NCBI RefSeq assembly: GCF_050003625.1
Contig: NC_134397.1
Span: 192,221,063 to 192,285,062 of the forward strand
Direction of reading: 5' to 3'
DNA from: Haematobia irritans
Lineage: Eukaryota > Arthropoda > Insecta > Diptera > Muscidae
Length of the DNA stretch: 64,000 nucleotides
Part shown: in pieces, positions 22,101 through 37,000 of the stretch
How the letters are laid out: each line of letters begins with the position of its first letter
Position numbering within the stretch: position 1 is the first letter of the stretch
Program-made: the position numbers and the translations under genes
Notes under the pieces: generated by a model
Database searches by the model: none
Seen by the model: only the letters and a program-made list of their open reading frames with translations
Told to the model about the DNA's origin: nothing

Positions 22101-25100
22101 AATTTTTTTAGGTTTTGGGTGGATTTTGCAATTTTTTGGGGGTGGTCACGAATTAAAGTCCTTTTCGCTCTAGGACGCTTAGTTTAGGAGATATGGGCAA
22201 AAGAAGTTTTTCATATAAAAATTTCAATTTTTTTAGGTTTTGGGTGGATTTTTCAATTTTTTTGGGGTGGTCAGGAATTAAAGTCCTTTTCGCTCTAGGA
22301 CGCATATTTAAGGAGATATGGGCAAAAGAAGTTTTTCATATAAAAATTTCAATTTTTTTAGATTTTGGGTGGATTTTTCAATTTTTTGGGGGTGGTCACG
22401 AATTAAAGTCCTTTTCGCTCTAGGACGCTTAGTTTAGGAGATATGGGCAAAAGAAGTTTTTGATATAAAAATTTAAATTTTTTAGGTTTTGGGTGGATTT
22501 TTCAATTTTTTGGGGGTGGTCACGAATTAAAGTCCTTTTCGCTCTAGGACGCTTAGTTTGGGAGATATTGGCAAAAGAAGTTTTTCATATAAAAATTTCA
22601 ATTTTTTTAGGTTTTGGGTGGATTTTTCAATTTTTTTCGGGTGGTCAGGAATTAAAGTCCTTTTCGCTCTAGGACGCGTATTTAAGGTGATATGGGCAAA
22701 AGAAGTTTTTCATATAAAAATTTCAATTTTTTTAGATTTTGGGTGGATCTTTCAATTTTTTGGGGGTGGTCACGAATTAAAGTCCTTTTCGCTCTAGGAC
22801 GCATATTTAAGGAGATATGGGCAAAAGAAGTTTTTCATATAAAAATTTCAATTTTTTTAGGTTTTGGGTGGATTTTTCAATTTTTTGGGGGTGGTCACGA
22901 ATTAAAGTCCTTTTCGCTCTAGGACGCTTAGTTTAGGAGATATGGGCAAAAGAAGTTTTTCATATAAAAATTTAAATTTTTTTAGGTTTTGGGTGGATTT
23001 TTCAATTTTTTTGGGGTGGTCAGGAATTAAAGTCCTTTTCGCTCTAGGACGCATATTTAAGGAGATATGGGCAAAAGAAGTTTTTCATATAAAAATTTCA
23101 ATTTTTTTAGGTTTTGGGTGGATTTTTCAATTTTTTGGGGGTGGTCACGAATTAAAGTCCTTTTCGCTCTAGGACGCTTAGTTTAGGAGATATGGGCAAA
23201 AAAAGTTTTTCATATAAAAATTGCAATTTTTTTAGGTTTTGGGTGGATTTTTCAATTTTTTGGGGGTGGTCACGAATTAAAGTCCTTTTCGCTCTAGGAC
23301 GCATATTTAAGGAGATATGGACAAAAGAAGTTTTTCATATCAAAATTTTAATTTTGTTAGGTTTTGGGTGGATTTTTAAATTTTTTTGGGGATGGTCACG
23401 AATTAAAGTCCTTTTCGCTCTAGGACGCATATTTAAGGAGATATGGGCAAAAGAAGTTTTTCATATCAAAATTTCAATTTTTTTAGGTTTTGGGTGGCTT
23501 TTTCAATTTTTTGGGGGTGGTCACGAATTTAAGTCCTTTTCGCTCTAGGACGCTTAGTTTAGGAGATATGGGCAAAAGAAGTTTTTCATATAAAAATTTC
23601 AACTTTTTTAGGTTTTGGGTGGATTTTTCAATTTTTTGGGGGTGGTCTCGAATTAAAGTCCTTTTCGCTCTAGAACGCATATTTAAGGAGATATGGGCAA
23701 AAGAAGTTTTTCATATAAAAATTGCAATTTTGTTAGGTTTTGGGTGGATTTTTAAATTTTTTGGGGATGGTCACGAATTAAAGTCCTTTTCGCTCTAGGA
23801 CGCATATTTAAGGAGATATGGGCAAAAGAGGTTTTCATATAAAAATTGCAATTTTTTAGGTTTTGGGTAGATTTTTCAATTTTTTGGGGGTGGTCACGAA
23901 TTATAGTCCTTTTCGCTCTAGGACGCATATTTGAGGAGATATGGGCAAAATAAATTTTTCATATAAAAATTTAAATTTTTTTAGGTTTTGGGTGGATTTT
24001 TCAATTTTTTGGGGGTGGTCACGAATTAAAGTCCTTTTCGCTCTAGAACGCTTAGTTTAGGAGATATGGGCAAAAGAAGTTTTTCATATAAAAATTTTAA
24101 TTTTTTTTTAGGTTTTGGGTGGATTTTTCAATTTTTTGGGGGTGGTCACGAATTAAAGTCCTTTTCGCTCTAGGACGCTTAGTTTAGGAGATATGGGCAA
24201 AAGAAGTTTTTCATATAAAAATTGCAATTTTTTTAGGTTTTGGGTGGATTTTTCAATTTTTTGGGGGTGGTCACGAATTATAGTCCTTTTCGCTCTAGGA
24301 CGCATATTTGAGGAGATATGGGCAAAATAAATTTTTCATATAAAAATTTAAATTTTTTTAGGTTTTGGGTGGATTTTTCAATTTTTTGGGGATGGTCACG
24401 AATTAAAGTCCTTTTAGCTCTAGGACGCTTAGTTTAGGAGATACGGGCAAAAGAAGTTTTTGATATAAAAATTTCAATTTTTTTAGGTTTTGGGTGGATT
24501 TTTCAATTTTTTGGGGGTGGTCACGAATTAAAGTCCTTTTCGCTCTAGGACGCTTAGTTTAGGAGATATGGGCAAAAAAAGTTTTTCATATAAAAATTGC
24601 AATTTTTTTAGGTTGTGGGTGGATTTTTCAATTTTTTGGGGGTTGTCACGAATTAAAGTCCTTTTCGCTCTAGGACGCATATTTAAGGAGATATGGACAA
24701 AAGAAGTTTTTCATATCAAAATTTCAATTTTTTTAGGTTTTGGGTGGATTTTTCAATTTTTTGGGGGTGGTCACGAATTAAAGTCCTTTTCGCTCTAGGA
24801 CGCTTAGTTTAGGAGATATGGGCAAAAGAAGTTTTTCATATAAAAATTTCAACTTTTTTAGGTTTTGGGTGGATTTTTCAATTTTTTGGGGGTGGTCTCG
24901 AATTAAAGTCCTTTTCGCTCTAGAACGCATTTTTAAGGAGATATGGGCAAAATAAGTTTTTCATATAAAAATTGCAATTTTGTTAGGTTTTGGGTGGATT
25001 TTTAAATTTTTTGGGGATGGTCACGAATTAAAGTCCTTTTCGCTCTAGGACGCATATTTAAGGAGATATGGGCAAAGGAAGTTTTTCATATAAAAATTTT

Positions 25101-28100
25101 AATTTTTTTAGGTTTTGGGTGGATTTTTCAATTTTTTGGGGGTGGTCACGAATTAAAGTCCTTTTCGCTCTAGGACGCTTAGTTTAGGAGATATGGGCAA
25201 AAGAAGTTTTTCATATAAAAATTGCAATTTTTTTAGGTTTTAGGTGGTTTTGTCAATTTTTTGGGGGTGGTCACGAATTATAGTCCTTTTCGCTCTAGGA
25301 CGCATATTTGAGGAGATATGGGCAAAATAAATTTTTCATATAAAAATTTAAATTTTTTTAGGTTTTGGGTGGATTTTTCAATTTTTTGGGGGTGGTCACG
25401 AATTAAAGTCCTGTTCGCTCTAGGACGCTTAGTTTAGGAGATATGGGCAAAAGAAGTTTTTCATATAAAAATTTCAATTTTTTTAGGTTTTGGGTGGATT
25501 TTTCAATTTTTTGGGGGTGGTCACGAATTAAAGTCCTTTTCGCTCTAGGACGTTTAGTTTGGGAGATATGGGCAAAAGAAGTTTTTCATATAAAAATTTC
25601 AATTTTTTTAGGTTTTGGGTGGATTTTTCAATTTTTTGGGGGTGGTCACGAATTAAAGTCCTTTTCGCTCTAGGACGCTTAGTTTAGGAGATATGGGCAA
25701 AAGAAGTTTTTCATATAAAAATTTTAATTTTTTTAGGTTTTGGGTGGATTTTTCAATTTTTTGGGGGTGGTCACGAATTAAAGTCCTGTTCGCTCTAGGA
25801 CGCTTAGTTTAGGAGATATGGGCAAAAGAAGTTTTTCATATAAAAATTTCAATTTTTTTAGGTTTTGGGTGGATTTTTCAATTTTTTGGGGGTGGTCACG
25901 AATTAAAGTCCTTTTCGCTCTAGGACGTTTAGTTTGGGAGATATGGGCAAAAGAAGTTTTTCATATAAAAATTTCAATTTTTTTAGGTTTTGGGTGGATT
26001 TTTCAATTTTTTGGGGGTGGTCACGAATTAAAGTCCTTTTCGCTCTAGGACGCTTAGTTTAGGAGATATGGGCAAAAGAAGTTTTTCATATAAAAATTTC
26101 AATTATTTTAGGTTTTGGGTGGATTTTTCAATTTTTTGGGGGTGGTCACGAATTAAAGTCCTTTTCGCTCTAGGACGCTTAGTTTAGGAGATATGGGCAA
26201 AAGAAGTTTTTCATATAAAAATTTCAACTTTTTTAGGTTTTGGGTGGATTTTTCAATTTTTTGGGGGTGGTCACGAGTTAAAGTCCTTTTCGCTCTAGGA
26301 CGCATATTTAAGGAGATATGGGCAAAATAAGTTTTTCATATAAAAATTGCAATTTTGTTAGGTTTTGGGTGGATTTTTAAATTTTTTGGGGATGGTCACG
26401 AATTAAAGTCCTTTTCGCTCTAGGACGCATATTTAAGGAGATATGGGCAAAAGAAGTTTTTCATAACAAAATTTCAATTTTTTTAGGTTTTGGGTGGATT
26501 TTTCAATTTTTTGGGGGTGGTCACGAATTAAAGTCCTTTTCGCTCTAGGACGCTTAGTTTAGGAGATATGGGCAAAAGAAGTTTTTCATATAAAAATATC
26601 AACTTTTTTAGGTTTTGGGTGGATTTTTCAATTTTTTGGGGGTGGTCTCGAATTAAAGTCCTTTTCGCTCTAGAACGCATTTTTAAGGAGATATGGGCAA
26701 AATAAGTTTTTCATATAAAAATTGCAATTTTGTTAGGTTTTGGGTGGATTTTTAAATTTTTTGGGGATGGTCACGAATTAAAGTCCTTTTCGCTCTAGGA
26801 CGCATATTTAAGGAGATATGGGCAAAAGAGGTTTTCATATAAAAATTTAAATTTTTTTAGGTTTTGGGTGGATTTTTCAATTTTTTGGGGGTGGTCACGA
26901 ATTAAAGTCCTTTTCGCTCTAGGACGCTTAGTTTAGGAGATATGGGCAAAAGAAGTTTTTCATATAAAAATTTTAATTTTTTTAGGTTTTGGGTGGATTT
27001 TTCAATTTTTTGGGGTGGTCACGAATTAAAGTCCTTTTCGCTCTAGGACGCTTAGTTTTTTCATATAAAAATTTCAATTTTTTTAGGTTTTGGGTGGATT
27101 TTTCAATTTTTTTGGGGTGGTCAGGAATTAAAGTCCTTTTCGCTCTAGGACGCATATTTAAGGTGATATGGGCAAAAGAAGTTTTTCATATAAAAATTTT
27201 AATTTTTTTAGGTTTTGGGTGGATTTTTCAATTTTTTGGGGGTGGTCACGAATTAAAGTCCTTTTCGCTCTAGGACGCTTAGTTTGGGAGATATGGGCAA
27301 AAGAAGTTTTTCATATAAAAATTTCAATTTTTTTAGGTTTTGGGTGGATTTTTCAATTTTTTTGGGGTGGTCAGGAATTAAAGTCCTTTTCGCTCTAGGA
27401 CGCATATTTAAGGTGATATGGGCAAAAGAAGTTTTTCATATAAAAATTTAAATTTTTTTAGATTTTGGGTGGATTTTTCAAATTTTTGGGGGTGGTCACG
27501 AATTAAAGTCCTTTTCGCTCTAGGACGCATATTTAAGGAGATATGGGCAAAAGAAGTTTTTCATATAAAAATTTCAATTTTTTTAGGTTTTGGGTGGATT
27601 TTGCAATTTTTTGGGGGTGGTCACGAATTAAAGTCCTTTTCGCTCTAGGACGCTTAGTTTAGGAGATATGGGCAAAAGAAGTTTTTCATATAAAAATTTC
27701 AATTTTTTTAGGTTTTGGGTGGATTTTTCAATTTTTTGGGGGTGGTCACGAATTAAAGTCCTTTTCGCTCTAGGACGCATATTTAAGGAGATATGGGCAA
27801 AAGAGGTTTTCATATAAAAATTTAAATTTTTTTAGGTTTTGGGTGGATTTTTCAATTTTTTGGGGGTGGTCACGAATTAAAGTCCTTTTCGCTCTAGGAC
27901 GCTTAGTTTAGGAGATATGGGCAAAAGAAGTTTTTCATATAAAAATTTTAATTTTTTTAGGTTTTGGGTGGATTTTTCAATTTTTTGGGGGTGGTCACGA
28001 ATTAAAGTCCTTTTCGCTCTAGGACGCTTAGTTTAGGAGATATGGGCAAAAGAAGTTTTTCATATAAAAATTGCAATTTTTTTAGGTTTTGGGTGGATTT

Positions 28101-31041
28101 TTCAATTTTTTGGGGGTGGTCACGAATTATAGTCCTTTTCGCTCTAGGACGCATATTTGAGGAGATATGGGCAAAATAAATTTTTCATATAAAAATTTAA
28201 ATTTTTTTAGGTTTTGGGTGGATTTTTCAATTTTTTGGGGATGGTCACGAATTAAAGTCCTTTTAGCTCTAGGACGCTTAGTTTAGGAGATACGGGCAAA
28301 AGAAGTTTTTGATATAAAAATTTCAATTTTTTTAGGTTTTGGGTGGATTTTTCAATTTTTTGGGGGTGGTCACGAATTAAAGTCCTTTTCGCTCTAGGAC
28401 GCTTAGTTTAGGAGATATGGGCAAAAGAAGTTTTTCATATAAAAATTTTAATTTTTTTAGGTTTTGGGTGGATTTTTCAATTTTTTGGGGGTGGTCACGA
28501 ATTAAAGTCCTTTTCGCTCTAGGACGCTTAGTTTAGGAGATATGGGCAAAAGAAGTTTTTCATATAAAAATTGCAATTTTTTTAGGTTTTGGGTGGATTT
28601 TTCAATTTTTTGGGGGTGGTCACGAATTATAGTCCTTTTCGCTCTAGGACGCATATTTGAGGAGATATGGGCAAAATAAATTTTTCATATAAAAATTTAA
28701 ATTTTTTTAGGTTTTGGGTGGATTTTTCAATTTTTTGGGGATGGTCACGAATTAAAGTCCTTTTAGCTCTAGGACGCTTAGTTTAGGAGATACGGGCAAA
28801 AGAAGTTTTTGATATAAAAATTTCATTTTTTTTAGGTTTTGGGTGGATTTTTCAATTTTTTGGGGGTGGTCACGAGTTAAAGTCCTTTTCGCTCTAGGAC
28901 GCATATTTAAGGAGATATGGGCAAAATAAGTTTTTCATACAAATATTGCAATTTTGTTAGGTTTTGGGTGGATTTTTAAATTTTTTGGGGATGGTCACGA
29001 ATTAAAGTCCTTTTCGCTCTAGGACGCATATTTAAGGAGATATGGGCAAAAGAAGTTTTTCATATCAAAATTTCAATTTTTTTAGGTTTTGGGTGGATTT
29101 TTCAATTTTTTGGGGGTGGTCACGAATTAAAGTCCTTTTCGCTCTAGGACGCTTAGTTTAGGAGATATGGGCAAAAGAAGTTTTTGATATAAAAATTTCA
29201 ATTTTTTTAGGTTTTGGGTGGATTTTTCAATTTTTTGGGGGTGGTCACGAGTTAAAGTCCTTTTCGCTCTAGAACGCATTTTTAAGGAGATATGGGCAAA
29301 ATAAGTTTTTCATATAAAAATTGCAATTTTGTTAGGTTTTGGGTGGATTTTTAAATTTTTTGGGGATGGTCACGAATTAAAGTCCTTTTCGCTCTAGGAC
29401 GCATATTTAAGGAGATATGAGCAAAAGAGGTTTTCATATAAAAATTTAAATTTTTTTAGGTTTTGGGTGGATTTTTCAATTTTTTGGGGGTGGTCACGAA
29501 TTAAAGTCCTTTTCGCTCTAGGACGCTTAGTTTAGGAGATATGGGCAAAAGAAGTTTTTCATATAAAAATTTTAATTTTTTTAGGTTTTGGGTGGATTTT
29601 TCAATTTTTTGGGGGTGGTCACGAATTAAAGTCCTTTTCGCTCTAGGACGCTTAGTTTAGGAGATATGGGCAAAAGAAGTTTTTCATATAAAAATTGCAA
29701 TTTTTTTAGGTTTTTGGTGGATTTTTCAATTTTTTGGGGGTGGTCACGAATTATAGTCCTTTTCGCTCTAGGACGCATATTTGAGGAGATATGGGCAAAA
29801 TAAATTTTTCATATAAAAATTTAAATTTTTTTAGGTTTTGGGTGGATTTTTCAATTTTTTGGGGATGGTCACGAATTAAAGTCCTTTTAGCTCTAGGACG
29901 CTTAGTTTAGGAGATACGGGCAAAATAAGTTTTTGATATAAAAATTTAAATTTTTTTAGGTTTTGGGTGGATTTTTCAATTTTTTGGGGGTGGTCACGAA
30001 TTAAAGTCCTTTTCGCTCTAGGACGCTTAGTTTAGGAGATATGGGCAAAAGAAGTTTTTCATATAAAAATTGCAATTTTTTTAGGTTTTGGGTGGATTTT
30101 TCAATTTTTTGGGGGTGGTCACGAATTAAAGTCCTTTTCGCTCTAGGACGCTTAGGTTGGGAGATATGGGCAAAAGAAGTTTTTCATATAAAAATTTCAA
30201 TTTTTTTAGGTTTTGGGTGGATTTTGCAATTTTTTGGGGGTGGTCACGAATTAAAGTCCTTTTCGCTCTAGGACGCTTAGTTTAGGAGATATGGGCAAAA
30301 GAAGTTTTTCATATAAAAATTTCAATTTTTTTAGGTTTTGGGTGGATTTTTCAATTTTTTGGGGGTGGTCACGAGTTAAAGTCCTTTTCGCTCTAGGACG
30401 CATATTTAAGGAGATATGGGCAAAATAAGTTTTTCATATAAAAATTTCAATTTTTTTAGGTTTTGGGTGGATTTTGCAATTTTTTGGGGGTGGTCACGAA
30501 TTAAAGTCCTTTTCGCTCTAGGACGCTTAGTTTAGGAGATATGGGCAAAAGAAGTTTTTCATATAAAAATTTCAATTTTTTTAGGTTTTGGGTGGATTTT
30601 TCAATTTTTTGGGGGTGGTCACGAATTAAAGTCCTTTTCGCTCTAGGACGCTTAGTTTAGGAGATATGGGCAAAAGAAGTTTTTCATATAAAAATTGCAA
30701 TTTTTTTAGGTTTTGGGTGGATTTTTCAATTTTTTGGGGGTGGTCACGAATTATAGTCCTTTTCGCTCTAGGACGCATATTTGAGGAGATATGGGCAAAA
30801 TAAATTTTTCATATAAAAATTTAAATTTTTTTAGGTTTTGGGTGGATTTTTCAATTTTTTGGGGATGGTCACGAATTAAAGTCCTTTTAGCTCTAGGACG
30901 CTTAGTTTAGGAGATACGGGCAAAAGAAGTTTTTGATATAAAAATTTCAATTTTTTTTAGGTTTTGGGTGGATTTTTCAATTTTTTGGGGGTGGTCACGA
31001 ATTAAAGTCCTTTTCGCTCTAGGACGCTTAGTTTAGGAGAT
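19190..31041. repeat. Large duplicated satellite segment, copy 1 (~11.8 kb)
   Basis: Monomer variants appear here in the same order as in 31042-42139. Markers include 'aagtctttcatataaaaaattcaa' (19459; again 31306 and 42404), 'ggtggctttttcattttttt' (19997; 31843), 'tttttcgggtggtcagg' (22634; 33356), 'catacaaatattgcaa' (28937; 40035) and 'gcttaggttgggagatatgg' (30150; 41248). The offset starts at 11846, falls to 10972 and 10722, and returns to 11097-11098. Copy 2 therefore lost about seven and two monomers and gained three relative to this copy. Confidence 0.85.
27051..27066. repeat. Monomer with 23-bp linker deletion (first copy)
   Basis: 'gacgcttag' runs directly into 'tttttt' and 'catat', losing 'aggagatatgggcaaaagaagtt'-type sequence (23 bases). 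The same deletion recurs at about 38150-38161, 11.1 kb downstream, because both lie in the large duplicated segment. Confidence 0.85.
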
Positions 31042-34000
31042 ATGGGCAAAAGAAGTTTTTCATATAAAAATTTCAATTTTTTTAGGTTTTGGGTGGATTT
31101 TTCAATTTTTGTGGGGTGGTCAGGAATTAAAGTCCTTTTCGCTCTAGGACGCATATTTAAGGAGATATGGGCAAAAGAAGTTTTTCATATAAAAATTTCA
31201 ATTTTTTTAGGTTTTGGGTGGATTTTTCAATTTTTTGGGGGTGGTCACGAATTAAAGTCCTTTTCGCTCTAGGACGCATATTTAAGGAGATATGGGCAAA
31301 AGAAGTCTTTCATATAAAAAATTCAATTTTTTTAGGTTTTGGGTGGATTTTTCAATTTTTTGGGGGTGGTCACGAATTAAAGTCCTTTTCGCTCTAGGAC
31401 GCATATTTAAGGAGATATGGGCAAAAGAAGTTTTTCATATAAAAATTTCAATTTTTTTAGGTTTTGGGTGGATTTTTCAATTTTTTGGGGGTGGTCTCGA
31501 ATTAAAGTCCTTTTCGCTCTAGAACGCATATTTAAGGAGATATGGGCAAAATAAGTTTTTCATATAAAAATTGCAATTTTGTTAGGTTTTGGGTGGATTT
31601 TTAAATTTTTTGGGGATGGTCACGAATTAAAGTCCTTTTCGCTCTAGGACGCATATTTAAGGAGATATGGGCAAAAGAGGTTTTCATATAAAAATTTAAA
31701 TTTTTTTAGGTTTTTGGTGGATTTTTCAATTTTTTGGGGGTGGTCACGAATTAAAGTCCTTTTCGCTCTAGGACGCTTAGTTTAGGAGATACGGGCAAAA
31801 GAAGTTTTTGATATAAAAATTTCAATTTTTTTAGGTTTTGGGTGGCTTTTTCATTTTTTTGGGGGTGGTCACGAATTAAAGTCCTTTTCGCTCTAGGACG
31901 CTTAGTTTAGGAGATATGGGCAAAAGAAGTTTGTCATATAAAAATTTCAATTTTTTTAGGTTTTGGGTGGATTTTTCAATTTTTTTGGGGTGGTCAGGAA
32001 TTAAAGTCCTTTTCGCTCTAGGACGCATATTTAAGGAGATATGGGCAAAAGAAGTTTTTCATATAAAAATTTCAATTTTTTTAGATTTTGGGTGGATTTT
32101 TCAATTTTTTGGGGGTGGTCACGAATTAAAGTCCTTTTCGCTCTAGGACGCATATTTAAGGAGATATGGGCAAAAGAAGTTTTTCATATAAAAATTTCAA
32201 TTTTTTTAGGTTTTGGGCGGATTTTTCAATTTTTTGGGGGTGGTCACGAATTAAAGTCCTTTTCGCTCTAGGACGCTTAGTTTAGGAGATATGGGCAAAA
32301 GAAGTTTGTCATATAAAAATTTCAATTTTTTTAGGTTTTGGGTGGATTTTTAAATTTTTTGGGGATGGTCACGAATTAAAGTCCTTTTCGCTCTAGGACG
32401 CATATTTAAGGAGATATGGGCAAAGGAGGTTTTCATATAAAAATTTCAATTTTTTTAGGTTTTGGGCGGATTTTTCAATTTTTTGGGGGTGGTCACGAAT
32501 TAAAGTCCTTTTCGCTCTAGGACGCTTAGTTTAGGAGATATGGGCAAAAGAAGTTTTTCATATAAAAATTTCAATTTTTTTAGGTTTTGGGTGGATTTTT
32601 CAATTTTTTGGGGGTGGTCACGAATTAAAGTCCTTTTCGCTCTAGGACGCTTAGTTTAGGAGATATGGGCAAAAGAAGTTTTTCATATAAAAATTTCAAT
32701 TTTTTTAGGTTTTGGGTGGATTTTTCAATTTTTTGGGGGTGGTCACGAATTGAAGTCCTTTTCGCTCTAGGACGCTTAGTTTAGGAGATATGGGCAAAAG
32801 AAGTTTTTCATATAAAAATTGCAATTTTTTTAGGTTTTGGGTGGATTTTTCAATTTTTTGGGGGTGGTCACGAATTATAGTCCTTTTCGCTCTAGGACGC
32901 ATATTTGAGGAGATATGGGCAAAATAAATTTTTCATATAAAAATTTAAATTTTTTTAGGTTTTGGGTGGATTTTTCAATTTTTTGGGGATGGTCACGAAT
33001 TAAAGTCCTTTTAGCTCTAGGACGCTTAGTTTAGGAGATATGGGCAAAAGAAGTTTTTCATATAAAAATTTCAATTTTTTTAGATTTTGGGTGGATTTTT
33101 CAATTTTTTGGGGGTGGTCACGAATTAAAGTCCTTTTCGCTCTAGGACGCTTAGTTTAGGAGATATGGGCAAAAGAAGTTTTTGATATAAAAATTTAAAT
33201 TTTTTAGGTTTTGGGTGGATTTTTCAATTTTTTGGGGGTGGTCACGAATTAAAGTCCTTTTCGCTCTAGGACGCTTAGTTTGGGAGATATTGGCAAAAGA
33301 AGTTTTTCATATAAAAATTTCAATTTTTTTAGGTTTTGGGTGGATTTTTCAATTTTTTTCGGGTGGTCAGGAATTAAAGTCCTTTTCGCTCTAGGACGCG
33401 TATTTAAGGTGATATGGGCAAAAGAAGTTTTTCATATAAAAATTTCAATTTTTTTAGATTTTGGGTGGATCTTTCAATTTTTTGGGGGTGGTCACGAATT
33501 AAAGTCCTTTTCGCTCTAGGACGCATATTTAAGGAGATATGGGCAAAAGAAGTTTTTCATATAAAAATTTCAATTTTTTTAGGTTTTGGGTGGATTTTTC
33601 AATTTTTTGGGGGTGGTCACGAATTAAAGTCCTTTTCGCTCTAGGACGCTTAGTTTAGGAGATATGGGCAAAAGAAGTTTTTCATATAAAAATTTAAATT
33701 TTTTTAGGTTTTGGGTGGATTTTTCAATTTTTTTGGGGTGGTCAGGAATTAAAGTCCTTTTCGCTCTAGGACGCATATTTAAGGAGATATGGGCAAAAGA
33801 AGTTTTTCATATAAAAATTTCAATTTTTTTAGGTTTTGGGTGGATTTTTCAATTTTTTGGGGGTGGTCACGAATTAAAGTCCTTTTCGCTCTAGGACGCT
33901 TAGTTTAGGAGATATGGGCAAAAAAAGTTTTTCATATAAAAATTGCAATTTTTTTAGGTTTTGGGTGGATTTTTCAATTTTTTGGGGGTGGTCACGAATT

Positions 34001-37000
34001 AAAGTCCTTTTCGCTCTAGGACGCATATTTAAGGAGATATGGACAAAAGAAGTTTTTCATATCAAAATTTTAATTTTGTTAGGTTTTGGGTGGATTTTTA
34101 AATTTTTTTGGGGATGGTCACGAATTAAAGTCCTTTTCGCTCTAGGACGCATATTTAAGGAGATATGGGCAAAAGAAGTTTTTCATATCAAAATTTCAAT
34201 TTTTTTAGGTTTTGGGTGGCTTTTTCAATTTTTTGGGGGTGGTCACGAATTTAAGTCCTTTTCGCTCTAGGACGCTTAGTTTAGGAGATATGGGCAAAAG
34301 AAGTTTTTCATATAAAAATTTCAACTTTTTTAGGTTTTGGGTGGATTTTTCAATTTTTTGGGGGTGGTCTCGAATTAAAGTCCTTTTCGCTCTAGAACGC
34401 ATATTTAAGGAGATATGGGCAAAAGAAGTTTTTCATATAAAAATTGCAATTTTGTTAGGTTTTGGGTGGATTTTTAAATTTTTTGGGGATGGTCACGAAT
34501 TAAAGTCCTTTTCGCTCTAGGACGCATATTTAAGGAGATATGGGCAAAAGAGGTTTTCATATAAAAATTGCAATTTTTTAGGTTTTGGGTAGATTTTTCA
34601 ATTTTTTGGGGGTGGTCACGAATTATAGTCCTTTTCGCTCTAGGACGCATATTTGAGGAGATATGGGCAAAATAAATTTTTCATATAAAAATTTAAATTT
34701 TTTTAGGTTTTGGGTGGATTTTTCAATTTTTTGGGGGTGGTCACGAATTAAAGTCCTTTTCGCTCTAGAACGCTTAGTTTAGGAGATATGGGCAAAAGAA
34801 GTTTTTCATATAAAAATTTTAATTTTTTTTTAGGTTTTGGGTGGATTTTTCAATTTTTTGGGGGTGGTCACGAATTAAAGTTCTTTTCGCTCTAGGACGC
34901 TTAGTTTAGGAGATATGGGCAAAAGAAGTTTTTCATATAAAAATTGCAATTTTTTTAGGTTTTGGGTGGATTTTTCAATTTTTTGGGGGTGGTCACGAAT
35001 TATAGTCCTTTTCGCTCTAGGACGCATATTTGAGGAGATATGGGCAAAATAAATTTTTCATATAAAAATTTAAATTTTTTTAGGTTTTGGGTGGATTTTT
35101 CAATTTTTTGGGGATGGTCACGAATTAAAGTCCTTTTAGCTCTAGGACGCTTAGTTTAGGAGATACGGGCAAAAGAAGTTTTTGATATAAAAATTTCAAT
35201 TTTTTTAGGTTTTGGGTGGATTTTTCAATTTTTTGGGGGTGGTCACGAATTAAAGTCCTTTTCGCTCTAGGACGCTTAGTTTAGGAGATATGGGCAAAAA
35301 AAGTTTTTCATATAAAAATTGCAATTTTTTTAGGTTGTGGGTGGATTTTTCAATTTTTTGGGGGTGGTCACGAATTAAAGTCCTTTTCGCTCTAGGACGC
35401 ATATTTAAGGAGATATGGACAAAAGAAGTTTTTCATATCAAAATTTCAATTTTTTTAGGTTTTGGGTGGATTTTTCAATTTTTTGGGGGTGGTCACGAAT
35501 TAAAGTCCTTTTCGCTCTAGGACGCTTAGTTTAGGAGATATGGGCAAAAGAAGTTTTTCATATAAAAATTTCAACTTTTTTAGGTTTTGGGTGGATTTTT
35601 CAATTTTTTGGGGGTGGTCTCGAATTAAAGTCCTTTTCGCTCTAGAACGCATTTTTAAGGAGATATGGGCAAAAAAAGTTTTTCATATAAAAATTGCAAT
35701 TTTGTTAGGTTTTGGGTGGATTTTTAAATTTTTTGGGGATGGTCACGAATTAAAGTCCTTTTCGCTCTAGGACGCATATTTAAGGAGATATGGGCAAAGG
35801 AAGTTTTTCATATAAAAATTTTAATTTTTTTAGGTTTTGGGTGGATTTTTCAATTTTTTGGGGGTGGTCACGAATTAAAGTCCTTTTAGCTCTAGGACGC
35901 TTAGTTTAGGAGATACGGGCAAAAGAAGTTTTTGATATAAAAATTTCAATTTTTTTAGGTTTTGGGTGGATTTTTCAATTTTTTGGGGGTGGTCACGAAT
36001 TAAAGTCCTTTTCGCTCTAGGACGCTTAGTTTAGGAGATATGGGCAAAAGAAGTTTTTCATATAAAAATTGCAATTTTTTTAGGTTTTGGGTGGATTTTT
36101 CAATTTTTTGGGGGTGGTCACGAATTATAGTCCTTTTCGCTCTAGGACGCATATTTGAGGAGATATGGGCAAAATAAATTTTTCATATAAAAATTTAAAT
36201 TTTTTTAGGTTTTGGGTGGATTTTTCAATTTTTTGGGGGTGGTCACGAATTAAAGTCCTTTTCGCTCTAGGACGCTTAGTTTAGGAGATATGGGCAAAAG
36301 AAGTTTTTCATATAAAAATTTTAATTTTTTTAGGTTTTAGGTGGATTTTTCAATTTTTTGGGGGTGGTCACGAATTAAAGTCCTTTTCGCTCTAGGACGC
36401 TTAGTTTAGGAGATATGGGCAAAAGAAGTTTTTCATATAAAAATTGCAATTTTTTTAGGTTTTGGGTGGATTTTTCAATTTTTTGGGGGTGGTCACGAAT
36501 TATAGTCCTTTTCGCTCTAGGACGCATATTTGAGGAGATATGGGCAAAATAAATTTTTCATATAAAAATTTAAATTTTTTTAGGTTTTGGGTGGATTTTT
36601 CAATTTTTTGGGGATGGTCACGAATTAAAGTCCTTTTAGCTCTAGGACGCTTAGTTTAGGAGATACGGGCAAAAGAAGTTTTTGATATAAAAATTTCAAT
36701 TTTTTTAGGTTTTGGGTGGATTTTTCAATTTTTTGGGGGTGGTCACGAATTAAAGTCCTTTTCGCTCTAGGACGCTTAGTTTAGGAGATATGGGCAAAAG
36801 AAGTTTTTCATATAAAAATTTTAATTTTTTTAGGTTTTGGGTGGATTTTTCAATTTTTTGGGGGTGGTCACGAATTAAAGTCCTGTTCGCTCTAGGACGC
36901 TTAGTTTAGGAGATATGGGCAAAAGAAGTTTTTCATATAAAAATTTCAATTTTTTTAGGTTTTGGGTGGATTTTTCAATTTTTTGGGGGTGGTCACGAAT